A stretch of 64,000 bases of DNA, taken from NCBI GenBank assembly GCA_022843385.1, contig JALHNT010000007.1, forward strand, positions 20,240-84,239, in the 5' to 3' direction. Below are positions 27,784-35,927 of the stretch, piece after piece (the first letter of the stretch is position 1; each line of letters opens with the position of its first letter). The position numbers were made by a program, and so were the translations under genes. This DNA is from Anaerolineae bacterium. GTDB lineage: Bacteria > Chloroflexota > Anaerolineae > Aggregatilineales > Phototrophicaceae. The notes under the pieces are model-generated. The model searched no databases. It saw nothing but the letters and a program-made list of their open reading frames with translations, and had not been told where the DNA came from.

Positions 27784-29801
27784 GACTTCACCTCCACGCT
27801 GCCTGCCCGTCCACCCCGCATCGCGTCTCTGCTAGAGAATTGGACTTTGCCACCAGATTGCTGCGCAGCATCTTCGGCGATCCGAGCCATCACTGCCGCA
27901 GCTGCCCGATCTAGATTCGGATTGGGTTCGGCTGATTTTGCCACTTGTGATATTTCGTGAGTAGGACTGCTCAGACTCATCGACAGTCCGCGCTCCAGCA
28001 GCAACGGTTGGGCGGCTTGAGCAACGGACAAGCGACGCTGCCAGTCGATGCGCTCGTAGAAGCGGGTCAGACGCGCATTCAGGACAACCTGCGTCGCAAA
28101 GCCTGCTTCGACATAGCGGGCGAAGATGGTGCAGTTGCCGACCTGCGGGGTGATGACTTCATCAACGGTTAGCAGTGGGCGTTGGCGCAGGTGGCTGTTC
28201 GGATCGTCCTGGTTGGCATCGGTGGTCGCTGTGCCACTCGCCTTGCTGTAGAACTCCGCAGTGTCCGCATCGCAGCCGCCGTAGATGACCTGCGTCGCCA
28301 AGCCGGTGAATAGCGCCTGTGTCCCTTCCGCACCATAAATCATATGGAACTGCCCCTTAGTTTGGGCACCTATCAGAATGCTGATTCGCCGCTTGCGGAC
28401 CAGGTTCACATCGGCCACCAGACTGTTGAGTTTACCGAGCGTCGGGAACTCATCCAGAATCACACCGATGGGAACGGGCAGCGGACCCTGGTTGCGCTCG
28501 CCGATGGTGTCCAGATCGAGCATCAGCTTACGCAGCGTCGCGCCTAAGTAAGATGCATAGACCGCTCGCATCCTGCCGGGACAGGTCAGGACAACCACCG
28601 TCGGCTGCCCCACCACCAAATCGGCATCGAAGTCGGAGGCGCTGGTGTTGGCGCGCACATCGGTGGAAGCCCAACCTGTTAAAGCTGTCGCCAGCGTCGC
28701 CACCACATTTGAGGCGACTTTGCCATCTGACCCCACCGACGCAATGAAACTATTCGCCAGCAGCGCCGCGTCATCTCTTTTAGCTGCCAGCTTGCCCGCC
28801 AGCCCTTTGAGGTCGTTCATGGCGTTGTAGATTTCGCCCAGATTCGGAAAGCGAATCAGGCAGGCGGCCAACAGCGCCGCCGCGCTGTCGGTCCAGAAGC
28901 GGTTATCGCCGGCGGCAGATGGCACCAGCACGTCGGCGATAGCGCGGGCATCGGACACATTGTCGATGCCTTCCGCCAGGTTGTAGCGCGGGCCAATGGT
29001 GCTGGTCGGGTCATGGACGACGACCAGATGGCGAGTGACAGCGGCATACTTCAACACATGCCCGGTGATTTCACCCTGCGGATCGGCCACCACTAGCGAG
29101 TGTCCCGCCAGCATCCGGTCGGCGATGGCGGGCAGGATAATGCCCTGCGTCTTGCCCGAACCCGGACCACCCAGCGTGAGGATGCCACGCGCCACATCTT
29201 CGCCGCTAAGGGAGAACCTGCCCATGCCCAAATCAAGGCGACGTTTCTCTTCGCCCCAGAATGCGCCGAGCAATGATAACCCTTCGCCATCTTCGCGGCG
29301 AAAGCGTTTGTACTCGCGCAGGGTGCAGAAGTGCGACGAACCCAGTGCCCCACGCTTCACCTGTGGATTTCGCAGACGATCCACCCGTTCGCGCAGCCAG
29401 CCGCCATTTCGGATGCCGCTGTGCAGACCGATGGTCAGGAAGAAGCAGAGCATAACGAGCATCATACCGAACATAAGCAGCCGCATGGCGTTCACATGAG
29501 ACGGTGCACCGACGAGCAGTTGGACAAAACTGTTGGTGGACTGCCGCCCGCGCAGCGGCTGCACCGCCATGTCGCCGAGCAGCGTGAGATAGATCGCCGA
29601 CACGCCCAGCACCACGATCAGATGGACAGACAGCTTCGCGCCGCGCTTCCAACCGGATGTCTCTTGCGGTTCGCTGGTTCGCTGGATGCCCGCCCCCAGC
29701 AGGACACTGACCAGGATCGGCGTAGTCAGCGTCAGACAGAGGAGCGGGGTGAGACAGCCGCCCAGCAGCACTCGCCCCTCGGTGAACAACCAGTAGAACA
29801 T
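27780..29801 (-). CDS. traG: TraG/VirD4-type conjugative coupling protein
   Basis: The coupling ATPase recruits the relaxase-DNA complex to the T4SS and pumps DNA. Of 673 aa, the first 150 hold membrane helices (FYWLFTEGRVLLGGCLTPLLCL, LIVVLGVSAIYLTLLG, LMFGMMLVMLCFFLTIG). Walker A (GGPGSGKTQGIILPAI) lies near residue 211 and Walker B (VILDEFPTLGKL) near 446. The last 187 residues recur as two truncated copies at 6288 and 17769. It is near the end of the transfer operon. This is the only complete copy, so the only one able to support transfer. Confidence 0.92.
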   Translation of the reverse strand: MFYWLFTEGRVLLGGCLTPLLCLTLTTPILVSVLLGAGIQRTSEPQETSGWKRGAKLSVHLIVVLGVSAIYLTLLGDMAVQPLRGRQSTNSFVQLLVGAPSHVNAMRLLMFGMMLVMLCFFLTIGLHSGIRNGGWLRERVDRLRNPQVKRGALGSSHFCTLREYKRFRREDGEGLSLLGAFWGEEKRRLDLGMGRFSLSGEDVARGILTLGGPGSGKTQGIILPAIADRMLAGHSLVVADPQGEITGHVLKYAAVTRHLVVVHDPTSTIGPRYNLAEGIDNVSDARAIADVLVPSAAGDNRFWTDSAAALLAACLIRFPNLGEIYNAMNDLKGLAGKLAAKRDDAALLANSFIASVGSDGKVASNVVATLATALTGWASTDVRANTSASDFDADLVVGQPTVVVLTCPGRMRAVYASYLGATLRKLMLDLDTIGERNQGPLPVPIGVILDEFPTLGKLNSLVADVNLVRKRRISILIGAQTKGQFHMIYGAEGTQALFTGLATQVIYGGCDADTAEFYSKASGTATTDANQDDPNSHLRQRPLLTVDEVITPQVGNCTIFARYVEAGFATQVVLNARLTRFYERIDWQRRLSVAQAAQPLLLERGLSMSLSSPTHEISQVAKSAEPNPNLDRAAAAVMARIAEDAAQQSGGKVQFSSRDAMRGGRAGSVEVKS

Positions 29802-29804
29802 CGG

Positions 29805-30005
29805 CTAGGCCTCCCGCTCTTCAGATGGATTGGCACAGCATCGCAGCATCATCTGATTACTCAGCACGAGTGCCATCAACTGCACCCCAATCGCATAGAG
29901 CGTCCCCCCAAAGCTCATGCCCTGCACCCGTCCGACGGCAGCGCTAGCCAGCAGGGTAATCAGGGCAAAGCCCCTCAGCGCGGACTGTGGTGGGAGCGTG
30001 GTCAT
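29805..30005 (-). CDS. small membrane protein of the transfer operon
   Basis: A 66-aa protein with two short hydrophobic stretches (FALITLLASAAVG and LYAIGVQLMALVLSNQMML) and a charged tail. It sits tightly between the repeat protein and traG (3-base gaps), so it is probably a real accessory subunit of the transfer machine. No family recognised. Confidence 0.6.
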   Translation of the reverse strand: MTTLPPQSALRGFALITLLASAAVGRVQGMSFGGTLYAIGVQLMALVLSNQMMLRCCANPSEEREA

Positions 30006-30008
30006 CGC

Positions 30009-32630
30009 TCAGAAGTCCAGTTCCGATGCGCTGGATGCAATTTCCGGCCCATCGCCTTCAATGATCTGCTGAGTCGGGTCGGTGTACAGTCCTTCCGCCG
30101 CGACGCGAGCATCGCGCTCGGCGTTCGGGTTGTAGGGATGCCAGTCAGCCGGGTCGCGGGTGAGCGTCATTTCGGCATTCTGGTAGGCTTTGAGTTCATC
30201 GCCTTCCAGCGTTTTCCACTCAACCGGCAGTCCTTCCAGCCGCGCCACTTCCAGCGCCAGCTCCGGCCCGTCGAGTAAGCCAGGCACCAGAAAACTGTTG
30301 AATTCTTTGCTGAATTTGTCGACCGCCTCCGAGGTCTCGAAGTGGGCCATCTCCAGCAGCTTGAATGGCTCATCCGTCGCCATGGTCGGACTGCCCACCG
30401 CATCCGGGTTGCGTTCCACAGCGGGATAGACGACCATATGCAGAGCCTGTCCCAGCGGTTCGCCGTTCGGCTCACTCACCGGGATTGGATCCAGCCGCCA
30501 GTAGGGATATTCCACTCTCGCCTCTGGTGTCGGGTCTTCGATCTGCTCACCAGCGGTGTTCCAGTACGGGTTGATTTCGCTTTCCAACTGCTGTGCCAGC
30601 GTCTCGAAGCGATCCGGTGGTCCCTGGGTGAACAGGCGCGGGTCAGAGCGCTCGGCATCCAACCAACCAGCGCGAATGGCGGCCAGTTCGGCCTGATGCA
30701 TCATCGCCTCCAATCCCCGTGTATCGTGGGTGGCGATCAGTTCCTGTCGTTCGGATTCAGCTGCCTGCCGCGCCGGATCGTCTTCCGCATCGAAGGTCGT
30801 CAGGGTCTGGCTGGCGCTGCCCAGATAACTGCCCGGCGCTTTCCAGTATTTCTCCACTGCCAGCTCAGTCGTCCAGGGATCAACGCCCTGCACCACCACG
30901 GCATAGTTCACGCTATCGTGAACCGGCTGGAGCAGTTCAGTTGGCGCTGGCTCGAAGGTGGCCTCAAACCAGGCTGCGCCCGCCAGGGCTGCGTTTGCCT
31001 CGCGTTCACGAGCCGCGGCGGCGAAGTTGGGGGAGAAAGTGGCGTTGTCAGCCGGGGCAAGCTCGGCGGTCACCGGCCGATCGGGCTGGGTGTCCATCTC
31101 GGTGATCGAGGGGGAAGCATTAATTTCCAGCTGCCGCAGGGTGATGAAGGGATCGGGCGGCCCAGCGGTGAATAGACGGGGATCGTCGCGCTGCGGATCG
31201 ATGACACCGGCTTCGATAGCGCTCACTTCCACCAGCATCATGGCCCCCTGAACATCCCCTCGTTCCAGCATCCGATGAGCCGTGTCAGCCCATTGGCGGG
31301 CGGTCTCCCAGTCCGGTTGTGGGATGAGCAGCCGCTGCTCCTGATCGGCTGCATCACCCCAGGTTTTCACCGCTTCCAGACGCGAGAAGCCGTCGGCGCT
31401 GATGGCATCCACCCGGTATTCCGGCTCACGCGCGATCTCGTCCGATCGCTCTTGCTGGCGCTGTGTGGTGAAAGGATCGGGCGGGCCGTGGGTGAACAAG
31501 CGGGAATCAGCCCGTTCATCATCGATCAGTCCCTGCATGGCAGCCATCCGTTCGGCTTCGTTCATGGCTGTTTCCAGCCCAGCCGTCTGCTGCAAGGCGG
31601 TCAGGCGTTCGGCTTCCGCCGCCAAGTGCGCCAGCGCTGGGCCGCCGCTGTCGCCTTCACGATAATCGAGGACGACAGAGTCGGACTGGCGCGTGCCATC
31701 GACTTCTGACCAGGTTTTGTAGGCTTCGAGCGTCAGCCCGTCATCGCCGAAGCGGTTGTAATCAAAGAAGTAGGACAGCGAGTCGCCCGATAGCGTTCGC
31801 TGGCGTTCGGTGATGAATGGATCGGGAGGCGCATCGTCCGCCAGGAAGACCCGCCCATCGGGACGGTCAGGATCGAGATAACCGCCGGCCACCGCCATGC
31901 GCTCAGCCTGATTCAGGGCAGCTTCCAATCCCTGCGCTTGCAGCGTCGCCTCCAGCGCACGCTCATCCGCCCGCGCTTCCTCCCACTGACCGTATTCGGC
32001 GATAGTGAAGCGGTCAAAACGCCGCTCGCCCCCATCCACCCAGGTCTTGACCGCTTCCAGCGAGGGGGCATTGGATGGGCCGATGCCGTAGCCGAAGGCG
32101 TATTGCGCCGCCGTGACCTGCGGAGCATCGGTCCCAGGCTGGTCGGGATCGGGCGGCTGGGTCAGATCGAGCGACCCAGGCTCTCCATACCGGGCCAGAC
32201 CGTCCACCTCAACCCCGCGCTGCACCCAGATCTCCCGTTCTGTCGGGCTAGTTTCCTCGGCGCTTGAAAAGAGGTTCAGTCCGGCGCGTTCGCTGGACTG
32301 AGCGTCGGAGGGATCAGTCGCAAAGCGGTACTGACCGTCGTAGAGGACGGGTTCGTGCCGAACGCGTTCAACCACGTCGCCCATGCCAGCCAGCCCAAGC
32401 TCAAGCAGCGTCCGCTCCATTTCGCGCTGCTCTGCCAGCGCCGCCTGGCGCTCCTCGAACTCGGCCAGCGTCAGCCGCTGCTCGATCGACTCGCCGAAGC
32501 GTCCGTTCAGCGAGCGCACCAGATCCAGGTCGTAGTGCAAGTGTTCCTCATCGCTTCGATCGCGGATGACATCGAAGCTGTAACGGGCACCATCGTCGCC
32601 AGTCAGATGAAATGGGGTCTCTTCAGCCAT
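30009..32630 (-). CDS. 873-aa acidic repeat protein of the transfer operon
   Basis: A soluble-looking protein with no membrane segment. It is built of about five degenerate units of roughly 110 residues, each running LEAVKTWxD, a helical GLExAMxxAE stretch, then DxRLFTxGPPDPFxTxRQ (for example DPRLFTAGPPDPFITLRQ and DSRLFTHGPPDPFTTQRQ). No known domain was recognised. Its place between the RHH gene and traG, and its related neighbour at 32859, suggest a scaffold or relaxosome/antirestriction-type component carried into the recipient; none of this is shown. It is probably specific to this ICE family. Confidence 0.72.
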   Translation of the reverse strand: MAEETPFHLTGDDGARYSFDVIRDRSDEEHLHYDLDLVRSLNGRFGESIEQRLTLAEFEERQAALAEQREMERTLLELGLAGMGDVVERVRHEPVLYDGQYRFATDPSDAQSSERAGLNLFSSAEETSPTEREIWVQRGVEVDGLARYGEPGSLDLTQPPDPDQPGTDAPQVTAAQYAFGYGIGPSNAPSLEAVKTWVDGGERRFDRFTIAEYGQWEEARADERALEATLQAQGLEAALNQAERMAVAGGYLDPDRPDGRVFLADDAPPDPFITERQRTLSGDSLSYFFDYNRFGDDGLTLEAYKTWSEVDGTRQSDSVVLDYREGDSGGPALAHLAAEAERLTALQQTAGLETAMNEAERMAAMQGLIDDERADSRLFTHGPPDPFTTQRQQERSDEIAREPEYRVDAISADGFSRLEAVKTWGDAADQEQRLLIPQPDWETARQWADTAHRMLERGDVQGAMMLVEVSAIEAGVIDPQRDDPRLFTAGPPDPFITLRQLEINASPSITEMDTQPDRPVTAELAPADNATFSPNFAAAAREREANAALAGAAWFEATFEPAPTELLQPVHDSVNYAVVVQGVDPWTTELAVEKYWKAPGSYLGSASQTLTTFDAEDDPARQAAESERQELIATHDTRGLEAMMHQAELAAIRAGWLDAERSDPRLFTQGPPDRFETLAQQLESEINPYWNTAGEQIEDPTPEARVEYPYWRLDPIPVSEPNGEPLGQALHMVVYPAVERNPDAVGSPTMATDEPFKLLEMAHFETSEAVDKFSKEFNSFLVPGLLDGPELALEVARLEGLPVEWKTLEGDELKAYQNAEMTLTRDPADWHPYNPNAERDARVAAEGLYTDPTQQIIEGDGPEIASSASELDF

Positions 32631-32862
32631 GGGCTGCCTTTCGTTTGAAGCGAATCGGGATCGACTGTGTCGAGCCGCAGGCCATGAAGTGACCGCTGTG
32701 AGGCAGCGACGGCTGAGAGGTCAGCGCCGCCCGCAGGGCGCGGCGGACGGCGTTGGGTCGATCCAGCCCATAACGATCGCACAATTCGGTCAGCGCGGCC
32801 TGATCGGACGTGGTGAGGCGGATGCTGAAACGACCGGAGGGTTTCTCGTGTGTCTGCCTCAC
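32623..32862 (-). CDS. ribbon-helix-helix-like small DNA-binding protein
   Basis: The segment SGRFSIRLTTSDQAALTELCDRYGLDRPNAVRRALRAAL fits a CopG/Arc-type ribbon-helix-helix. The track ORF extends upstream to 32949 through the preceding gene, but a GTG at 32862 overlaps that gene's stop (GTGA) and opens the domain directly, giving 79 aa. It may regulate the transfer operon or serve the relaxosome together with the RHH protein at 4881. Confidence 0.7.
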   Translation of the reverse strand: MRQTHEKPSGRFSIRLTTSDQAALTELCDRYGLDRPNAVRRALRAALTSQPSLPHSGHFMACGSTQSIPIRFKRKAAHG

Positions 32863-34001
32863 AGCTCCACCTCCCACTCGTCGCGGGTGTAGGCCGCGAT
32901 TTCGCCGACGCTGCCGGCTTCCAGCGCCAGGCCGCGTTCGGTCTGCCACAATTGGCGCTGATCGGTCGCCAGCGCCATGCCCTCTGCCGCGTCAAAGCAG
33001 CGCTCAATCCCGCCTTTCTGCGCCACCTGAATCAGGTACTCGGCGGCGTTATAGGCCTTGTCCCATTCGCCGGGGACACAGGGAGCCAGCTGCGCCTCCA
33101 ACTCGCCCGTCTCCGGATGGCGACCCAGCGACAGGATGCTGGTGACACAGTGCTCGCGGTCGTCCCTATCGGGTTGGAAGACGCCGATCCAGTAGGCGGT
33201 GCCGGTCGCGGCATCCACCAGGGGCGGCGGATCGCGGGTGGGGTCAAAGCCGTCGGCGGCGATGCCAATGGCGTTAAGCGCCTGAAACGCCAAACCGTCG
33301 GCCTCGGCGGGCAGATCATTCCTTGGCCGGAATTCACCCACCACGCCGCCTAATTCCAGCGCCGTCTGCGCCAGGGGATCAAGGGCATCTTCCGGCGGTT
33401 CGTCCCATCCGGAGCGGCTGTCGCCTTCCCGCTGGCGCAGGTGTTCGTACGCGGCATATTCGGCAGCCGTCGCTCCACGCCAGGATGAGGGTTCAGGCTG
33501 GATGGCTGCGGCTTGTTCAGCGGCGAAGGCCGGCACCTGATGCGCTGGCGCAGCCTGGTCAAGCAGCAGCTGCTGCAAATCGTGATAGAAGGCGGTTGCC
33601 ACCGCAACATCGGCGAATGCCGCTACTTTCAGATAACTCCCACCCAGATCGCCGGTGGCGGCATCGGCATAGACATCGATGGCTCCGATCTCGTAGCGCC
33701 CAGCGCTGTCGCTGTCGCGCTCCACTCCGATCAGGCGCGCATCCTGCCAGCTCCAGCGGTCATCGGCTGGTTCGGGCGGCGCAAAGCCTCCCAGTCCATC
33801 CTGATCGAGCGGTGGCAGGTCGGAAAGGGGCAGGTGATCGGCTGGCACCCAGCCGTCATCCTCCAGCAGCCAGGGATCAACGGCTGGGAATTCGTCCTCG
33901 TCCGGCAGCGCGTGGCTGAACCGGTCATCAGGCGGGAGCGGTGGCAGCCAGTCAGCATCCTCGACGGGCGGTGGTTCGGGCAGGGTGGTTGGGTCGCTCA
34001 T
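32859..34001 (-). CDS. 380-aa acidic protein related to the repeat protein
   Basis: Asp/Pro-rich N-terminus (PPPVEDADWLPPLPPDDRF), then a globular part that includes LKVAAFADVAVATAFYHDLQQLLLD, a unit WRGATAAEYAAYEHLRQRE, and a C-terminal helix GIERCFDAAEGMALATDQRQLW that echoes the GLExAMxxAE helix of the 873-aa protein. No catalytic motif. It is linked by overlap to the RHH gene and lies four bases after topoisomerase. Function unknown; probably cytoplasmic and part of DNA processing for transfer. Confidence 0.68.
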   Translation of the reverse strand: MSDPTTLPEPPPVEDADWLPPLPPDDRFSHALPDEDEFPAVDPWLLEDDGWVPADHLPLSDLPPLDQDGLGGFAPPEPADDRWSWQDARLIGVERDSDSAGRYEIGAIDVYADAATGDLGGSYLKVAAFADVAVATAFYHDLQQLLLDQAAPAHQVPAFAAEQAAAIQPEPSSWRGATAAEYAAYEHLRQREGDSRSGWDEPPEDALDPLAQTALELGGVVGEFRPRNDLPAEADGLAFQALNAIGIAADGFDPTRDPPPLVDAATGTAYWIGVFQPDRDDREHCVTSILSLGRHPETGELEAQLAPCVPGEWDKAYNAAEYLIQVAQKGGIERCFDAAEGMALATDQRQLWQTERGLALEAGSVGEIAAYTRDEWEVEL

Positions 34002-34005
34002 CCCG

Positions 34006-35739
34006 TCATCCCTCGGCCGGACGCAGCAGTAACGGTTTGGCTGTCTGCCGCGCCCGATGGTCGCTGGCAGCAGCTTTCAGTTGGGGCTGGAAGTGTTCCC
34101 AGAACCCGCGCAGGAGCGCCAGCCGGGTCAACTTCCCCTGCGCGACCGCATCGAGCTGCGCTTCCAGCCGGGCGGTGTAGTCATACGACAGGACATCGGC
34201 GAAGTGTGCCATCAGGAAGTCGCACAGCGCCCTGCCGCTCGCGGTGGGGACCAGCCGCCGCTGCCTGATCTTCACATACCCCTTATCCTTGAGGGTTGTC
34301 ACCATGCTGGCAAAGGTCGAAGGGCGACCGATCCCACGCTGTTCCAGCGCCTGCACCAGCCCCGCTTCGGTGTAGCGGGCCGGAGCGCGGGTCTGGTGGT
34401 CTTCCACCTGCAGCGCGACCCGTTGAAGCAGCTGGTTGTCCTGCAACGGCGGCAGTGTTCTCGTCTCGTCATGCCCAGCTTCGTCCTCATCAGCCGGTTC
34501 TTGATAGACCTTGAGGAAACCGTCGAACAGCAGCGAATGGCCCTGCGCCCGAAACTCCAGCGGGAACGGCTGCCCCTGTGTTTGGCCGGCAAAGATGATC
34601 GCGCCGGTGACGGTGTAGCGGGCCGGTGACATCTGCGAAGCGATGAAGCGCTGCCAGATCAGGCGGTACAGCGCCGCCCCATCGCCATCCACGTGCTGCG
34701 GCAGACGCTTCACAGCGGCAGGACGGATGGCTTCGTGTGCCTCCTGCGCGTTCGCCGTCTTGACGGTGTAGGTGGGCGGCTCAGGCGGCCGGTAGTCCGC
34801 TCCATGCTCACTGGCGATGAAGTCCCGCGCTGCCTTCTGGGCTTCGGCGGCGATTGACACACTATCCGTCCGCATGTAGGTGATCCAGCCTTGCTCATAA
34901 AGCAGCTGCGCCAGCGCCATCGTTCGGTCGGGCGACAGCCCGAGCCCCTTCGAGGCGGCCTGCTGCAGCGATGCGGTGGTGAAGGGCGGCAGCGGCTGAC
35001 GGACTTTCACGCTCCGTCCGGCTTGGCTGACCCACAGCTGGGCGGTTTGCAGCCGCCCCACCAGTTTGTCCAGCGGTTCGCGCGTCTTGAAGGTGCTGCC
35101 CCCGCCTTTGCCGTGATACAGCTTTGCCGTGAATTCAGCGCCATCCGCCGCCAGCCTGAGCGCCAGTATCCAGCAGGTCTCGGGCGTGAAGGTCTCGATC
35201 GCGCGTTCGCGCTCGACCACCAGCCGCAGGCAGACGCTCTGCACGCGCCCGGCGGAGCAGCTGCTGTCCAGCGCTTTGGCCGCCAGCGGGGAAGCCAGAT
35301 AGCCCACCAGTCGATCCACGATCCGGCGCGCCTGCTGGGCTTCAACCCTATTCACATCCAGCTCACGCGGCTGCGCCACCGCCGCCTGTACCGCTTCGAC
35401 CGTGACCGCCTGGAAGACGACCCGCTTAACCGGTACGGCTGCTGGCAGTCGCGCCAGCTCGAGCACATGCCAGCCGATGGCTTCGCCTTCGCGATCCGGG
35501 TCGGTGGCGATATAGACGGCGGCAGCGCCTTTCAACGCCCGCAGCAGCCGCTTCAGGACGCGGCCTTTGCCGGGCAGAACGCGGTAGCTGGGGCGGAAGT
35601 CGTCTTCCAGCGCGACCCCCAGTTCAGTATCAGGCAGGTCGCGGACATGCCCCAGACAGGCTTCTACCCGCCAGCCGCTGCCGAGAAAAGCAGCGATCCG
35701 GCGCGCCTTGGCCGGCGATTCGACAATCATCAGGTTCAT
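34006..35739 (-). CDS. topA: type IA DNA topoisomerase of the ICE
   Basis: Toprim N-terminus MNLMIVESPAKARRIAAFLG with the acidic ATDPDREGEAIGWHVL, and the active-site Tyr near residue 287 in QGWITYMRTDSVSI. Type IA enzymes relax negative supercoils by a single-strand break. At 577 aa it lacks the C-terminal zinc-finger extension of chromosomal TopA. Topoisomerases are common passengers of conjugative operons and probably process the transferred strand. Its start overlaps the stop of the 58-aa gene (ATGA). Confidence 0.92.
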   Translation of the reverse strand: MNLMIVESPAKARRIAAFLGSGWRVEACLGHVRDLPDTELGVALEDDFRPSYRVLPGKGRVLKRLLRALKGAAAVYIATDPDREGEAIGWHVLELARLPAAVPVKRVVFQAVTVEAVQAAVAQPRELDVNRVEAQQARRIVDRLVGYLASPLAAKALDSSCSAGRVQSVCLRLVVERERAIETFTPETCWILALRLAADGAEFTAKLYHGKGGGSTFKTREPLDKLVGRLQTAQLWVSQAGRSVKVRQPLPPFTTASLQQAASKGLGLSPDRTMALAQLLYEQGWITYMRTDSVSIAAEAQKAARDFIASEHGADYRPPEPPTYTVKTANAQEAHEAIRPAAVKRLPQHVDGDGAALYRLIWQRFIASQMSPARYTVTGAIIFAGQTQGQPFPLEFRAQGHSLLFDGFLKVYQEPADEDEAGHDETRTLPPLQDNQLLQRVALQVEDHQTRAPARYTEAGLVQALEQRGIGRPSTFASMVTTLKDKGYVKIRQRRLVPTASGRALCDFLMAHFADVLSYDYTARLEAQLDAVAQGKLTRLALLRGFWEHFQPQLKAAASDHRARQTAKPLLLRPAEG

Positions 35740-35912
35740 TGATCTTTGTCCTTGGGTTGTATCCTGGCTTCAGGCGAAGCCGTCACATCGCGAAGCGGCG
35801 TCAACAGTGCCTCCAGTTCGCGCTCGCGCAGCGCCAGCCAGATCGGCCACTCGCGATAGGCGTGATAGGCTTCCTGTTCCAGGGCGGCGAAGGGACTGTT
35901 TTCAGGCTTCAT
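35736..35912 (-). CDS. 58-aa protein below the ORF-track cutoff
   Basis: Hand translation gives MKPENSPFAALEQEAYHAYR, then a stretch with WPIWLALRERELEALLTPLR. There is a good ribosome site (CCGGAGG, five to six bases before the ATG), and the stop overlaps the topoisomerase start by ATGA. Both make it likely to be translated. It looks helical and amphipathic; function unknown. Confidence 0.68.
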   Translation of the reverse strand: MKPENSPFAALEQEAYHAYREWPIWLALRERELEALLTPLRDVTASPEARIQPKDKDQ

Positions 35913-35927
35913 GATTTCCTCCGGTCA

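Noticed and set aside
29331-30278. 315-aa plus-strand ORF
   Set aside because: Antisense of traG and the following genes; low-complexity His/Gln-rich translation.
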